From Acidipropionibacterium timonense (GTDB lineage: Bacteria > Actinomycetota > Actinomycetes > Propionibacteriales > Propionibacteriaceae): 64,000 nucleotides of DNA. Positions 62,099-64,000 of the stretch are shown piece by piece. The position numbers and the translations under genes were made by a program. How positions within the stretch are numbered: the first letter of the stretch is position 1; the number at the start of each line of letters is the position of its first letter. The notes under the pieces were generated by a model. That model worked only from the letters and a program-made list of their open reading frames with translations, searched no databases and had not been told where the DNA came from. The stretch covers positions 2,340,964-2,404,963 of the forward strand of contig NZ_LR027558.1 of the NCBI RefSeq assembly GCF_900605005.1, given 5' to 3'.

Positions 62099-62468
62099 AT
62101 GGGCAAGAGGGACAGTCACAGGAGGACGTTCGGCAGCACGAGGAAGTTGACGAGTGGGAACTGGCAGGCTCGTTACATCGGTCCTGACCATCACAGGCAC
62201 CAGGCACCGAGCACGTTCGTCGACCGGGGGTACGCCGAGGGGTGGCTGTCGGAGGACCGCAAGCTCATCAGTCAGGGACTGTGGACCCCTCCGATCCAGC
62301 GATACGCCGAGCAGGTGGCCGCCGAGGAGCGTGAGGCCGCCATGCCCACGGTTCTCGAATGGATCGGGACCGTCATCGAGCGTCGCGCCACCAGAGCCCG
62401 CAGGCCGTTGAGACAGACCACGGTCGATCTGTACCGCAAGGACGCCCGCCTGAGGATCGCCGGCACCA
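62099..62468 (+). pseudogene. Tyrosine-type integrase, N-terminal remnant cut by IS
   Basis: Start with good ribosome-binding site (GAGGAGGGGCGGAGC before ATG). The visible ~122 residues resemble the N-terminal arm-binding/core-binding part of phage integrases: SGNWQARYIGPDHHRHQAPS (AP2-like arm domain), FVDRGYAEGWLSEDRK, then VLEWIGTVIERRATRARRPL (SAM-like N domain). The gene is interrupted at 62468 by an IS3-family element and the catalytic domain is not on the other side. Its place just after tRNA-Leu is typical of an island integrase using a tRNA attachment site. Confidence 0.75.
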
Positions 62469-62490
62469 TGAATCGGCCTGGGTTTCGTTC

Positions 62491-63417
62491 CTATCGGTTT
62501 CCCTGTCCGGCGGTCGCCGGGAGGCCTGATTCGAGGTCAGCGTAGTACGCGTCCTCGATCTCGATCGGGGTGCGCATGCCGAGTTCGCCGTGCAGGCGTT
62601 GATGGTTCCACCACCACACCCATTCGAGCGTCGCGAGCTCGACCTGCTCGACGGTCCTCCAGGGGCCGCGCTGGCGGATCAGCTCGGTCTTGTAGGGGTT
62701 GTTGACCGCCTCGGCGAGGGCGTTGTCATACGAGTCCCCGACGGTTCCCGTCGAGGGTGTTGCGCCAAGCTCGACGACCCGGTCGGTGTAGACCATCGAC
62801 ATGTAGTTCGAGCCGTGATCGGCGTGATGGATCAGCCCGTCCAGCGGGCCGTCCGCGCCCCAGGCGGCCATGTCCAGCGCTTGCAGCGGCAGCACCTCCG
62901 CGCGCAGCGTCGCCGCGACGTTCCAGCCCACGATCCGACGTGAATAGACGTCGGTGACGAACGCGACGTATGCGAAGCCCGCCCAGGTGGCCACATACGT
63001 GATGTCTGCAACCCAGAGTCGGCGCGGCGCGCCCGCACGGAACCGCCGCTGGACGAGGTCCCGCGGTAGGGCCTGCGCCTTGTCCGGCCTGGTCGTGAAC
63101 ACCTTCTTCGACTTGCGAACCCCACGCACTCCCGCGAAGCGCATGAGGCGCTCGGTCTGGTCGCGGCCGATGCCCCACCCCTGCCGTTTCAGGAGAGCAT
63201 GCATCTTCCGCCGCCCGTAGACGCCGTAGTTCTGCGCATGCAGCCTGGCGACCTCGGGCACCAGCAGCTCGTCGCGCAGCTGCCGGGCGGAGGCTACGCG
63301 GGTCTTCGCGGCGCGATACCCGCGGGACGTGATGAATCCCTGCACTGCCGGGCGCAGCGTCCGGCAGATGAGCTCGACCCCGAACCGCTCTCGATACTCG
63401 TCGATGAAGCGGATCAT
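62491..63417 (-). CDS. IS3-family transposase OrfB
   Basis: The protein is 308 aa. The N-terminal HTH_21 region (VYGRRKMHALLKRQGWGIGR) is followed by the rve integrase core with DDE residues: Asp in LWVADITYVATWAGFAYVAF, Asp in HHADHGSNYMS and Glu in NALAEAVNNPYKTELI, with the C-terminal WWWNHQRLHGELGMRTPIEI typical of IS3. It is intact and starts 5 bp after the OrfA stop. No classical A6G slippery site was found at the junction, so how the OrfAB fusion is made is unclear. Confidence 0.94.
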   Translation of the reverse strand: MIRFIDEYRERFGVELICRTLRPAVQGFITSRGYRAAKTRVASARQLRDELLVPEVARLHAQNYGVYGRRKMHALLKRQGWGIGRDQTERLMRFAGVRGVRKSKKVFTTRPDKAQALPRDLVQRRFRAGAPRRLWVADITYVATWAGFAYVAFVTDVYSRRIVGWNVAATLRAEVLPLQALDMAAWGADGPLDGLIHHADHGSNYMSMVYTDRVVELGATPSTGTVGDSYDNALAEAVNNPYKTELIRQRGPWRTVEQVELATLEWVWWWNHQRLHGELGMRTPIEIEDAYYADLESGLPATAGQGNR

Positions 63418-63422
63418 CCCGG

Positions 63423-63734
63423 TCAGGGCCGGTCGAGCTCCTTCGCGACAAACACGCTCGCAGCCTTGAGGATCTCATTCGCCTTCCGCAACTCGGCCAC
63501 CTCGCGACGCAGGCGCTTGTTCTCCTCAGCGACATCGCTCGAGACACCGGGCTTCGCGCCGGCGTCGACCTCGCGGCGGCAATGCCACACCCGCAGCGTC
63601 TCCGCGCTCATCCCGAGGAGCCCCGCAACATGCCGCACGGCGGACATCAAATTCGAGTGCTCACCAGAGGCCTTGGCCTCATCGAGCATCCGCAGCGCGC
63701 GCTCGCGCATCTCGGGAGAGTACTTCTGGTTCAT
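63423..63734 (-). CDS. IS3-family transposase OrfA
   Basis: The protein is 103 aa. Helix-turn-helix (KYSPEMRERALRMLDEAKAS, LLGMSAETLRVWHCRRE) followed by a leucine-zipper-like coiled coil (NKRLRREVAELRKANEILKA) and the terminal ASVFVAKELDRP of IS3 OrfA proteins. The ATG at 63734 has AAGGA ~10 nt upstream; an ATG at 63755 is also in frame. Confidence 0.93.
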   Translation of the reverse strand: MNQKYSPEMRERALRMLDEAKASGEHSNLMSAVRHVAGLLGMSAETLRVWHCRREVDAGAKPGVSSDVAEENKRLRREVAELRKANEILKAASVFVAKELDRP

Positions 63735-63782
63735 CGTGTTCCATCCTTGCTTCAAGAACGGAACGAAACCCAGGCCGATTCA

Positions 63783-64000
63783 TGTCCGCAGCCGGTGCAC
63801 CGGTACCGGCGTACCCGGATCTGAAGGATCGTGGGCCGGTGGCCCATCGGGGTATGGGCCAGCCGGCGGATCACCGTGTCACGAGGGACCCCCTGGCATC
63901 CGCACCAGTGGCACCAGTCGTCGGGGGCGACGACCCGGCAGGCCAGGACCGTCTCCTCGTCACTGATCAGCTGGCCGGTGACCTCCAGACCGAGTTCGTC
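63783..64000 (-). pseudogene. ISL3-family transposase fragment (second copy)
   Basis: The minus strand encodes from DELGLEVTGQLISDEETV to YRCTGCGH, equal to roughly residues 18-91 of the transposase at 13339-14646. I see only one base difference (near 63812). At 63782 it is cut by the IS3-family element; towards the window edge it continues. The rest of the gene is not beyond the IS3 element, so the copy is truncated. Confidence 0.92.

Larger units (their letters stand above)
62469..63782 (-). mobile_element. IS3-family insertion sequence
   Basis: 1314 bp with terminal inverted repeats starting TGAATCGGCCTGGGTTTCGT (62469 onward) and the exact complement at the right end to 63782. It contains orfA and orfB on the minus strand. 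No 3-4 bp target duplication is found: the left neighbour is an integrase gene and the right neighbour an ISL3 fragment. The flanks are thus not the two halves of one target, and a deletion or recombination followed insertion. Confidence 0.93.

Noticed and set aside
63418..63425. Programmed -1 frameshift site between IS3 orfA and orfB
   Set aside because: No A-rich slippery heptamer at the junction; reported only as unknown.

Overview
The window is about 64 kb of high-GC, gene-dense DNA from an actinobacterium. The gene set (polyphosphate glucokinase, ThiD-TenA fusion, DUF1707 protein, cutinase-family esterase, DUF3516 helicase, oleate hydratase) and the CRISPR repeat fit Propionibacteriaceae (Cutibacterium/Acidipropionibacterium-like). 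The genus is an inference. No rRNA or origin was seen. Layout: (1) 1-2.2 kb: end of an MFS transporter gene, an SRPBCC protein and an S33 peptidase, all on the minus strand. (2) 2.2-13.1 kb: a complete type I-E CRISPR-Cas system, cas3-cse1-cse2-cas7-cas5-cas6e-cas1-cas2, with stop/start overlaps at nearly every junction, followed by a leader and an array of 30 full repeats plus one truncated repeat. (3) 13.1-14.7 kb: an IS remnant and an intact ISL3-family element that end the array inside a repeat. (4) 14.8-31 kb: carbohydrate and regulator block. It holds an orphan sugar-binding lipoprotein divergent from a ROK regulator, a TetR gene followed by an ABC-2 exporter, an amidase, a LacI regulator with a repeat-expanded C-terminus, a frameshifted GH16 enzyme, and an alpha-galactosidase operon with an ABC sugar importer, then tRNA-Gly. 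(5) 31-38 kb: MarR pair, amidohydrolase, cyclase and GntR genes, and oleate hydratase, interspersed with long imperfect palindromes. (6) 38-47.6 kb: a metal ABC importer with DtxR-type and Zur/Fur-like operators, thiD-tenA under a TPP riboswitch, a PH-domain pair with polyphosphate glucokinase, and rpmJ under a Zur box. (7) 47.7-61.8 kb: argS, aldo/keto reductase, a low-GC pair encoding a secreted protein and a tiny membrane protein, SanA-like, GT25, pgi, an Ig-like surface protein, an aldolase-like protein without catalytic residues, a helicase, PEBP, cutinase and a GAP-like membrane protein. (8) 61.9-64 kb: tRNA-Leu with an integrase remnant, an IS3-family element and a fragment of a second ISL3 copy, i.e. 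the wrecked edge of a mobile island. The most interesting finding lies just upstream of cas3, at 2177-2259. It is a degenerate repeat-spacer-repeat unit whose stem carries two compensatory base-pair changes and whose 8-nt 5' handle is identical to that of the real repeats. The first 15 nt of its spacer match the cas3 promoter next to an AAC trinucleotide. The only two mismatches are at positions 6 and 12, exactly the nucleotides Cascade flips out and does not read. This predicts a crRNA-like guide that directs Cascade to repress its own operon (CreR-type autoregulation). A second, cautionary theme is that five single-base deletions break four otherwise intact genes, two of them near-essential. 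Residual sequencing error is therefore a serious alternative to pseudogenisation.
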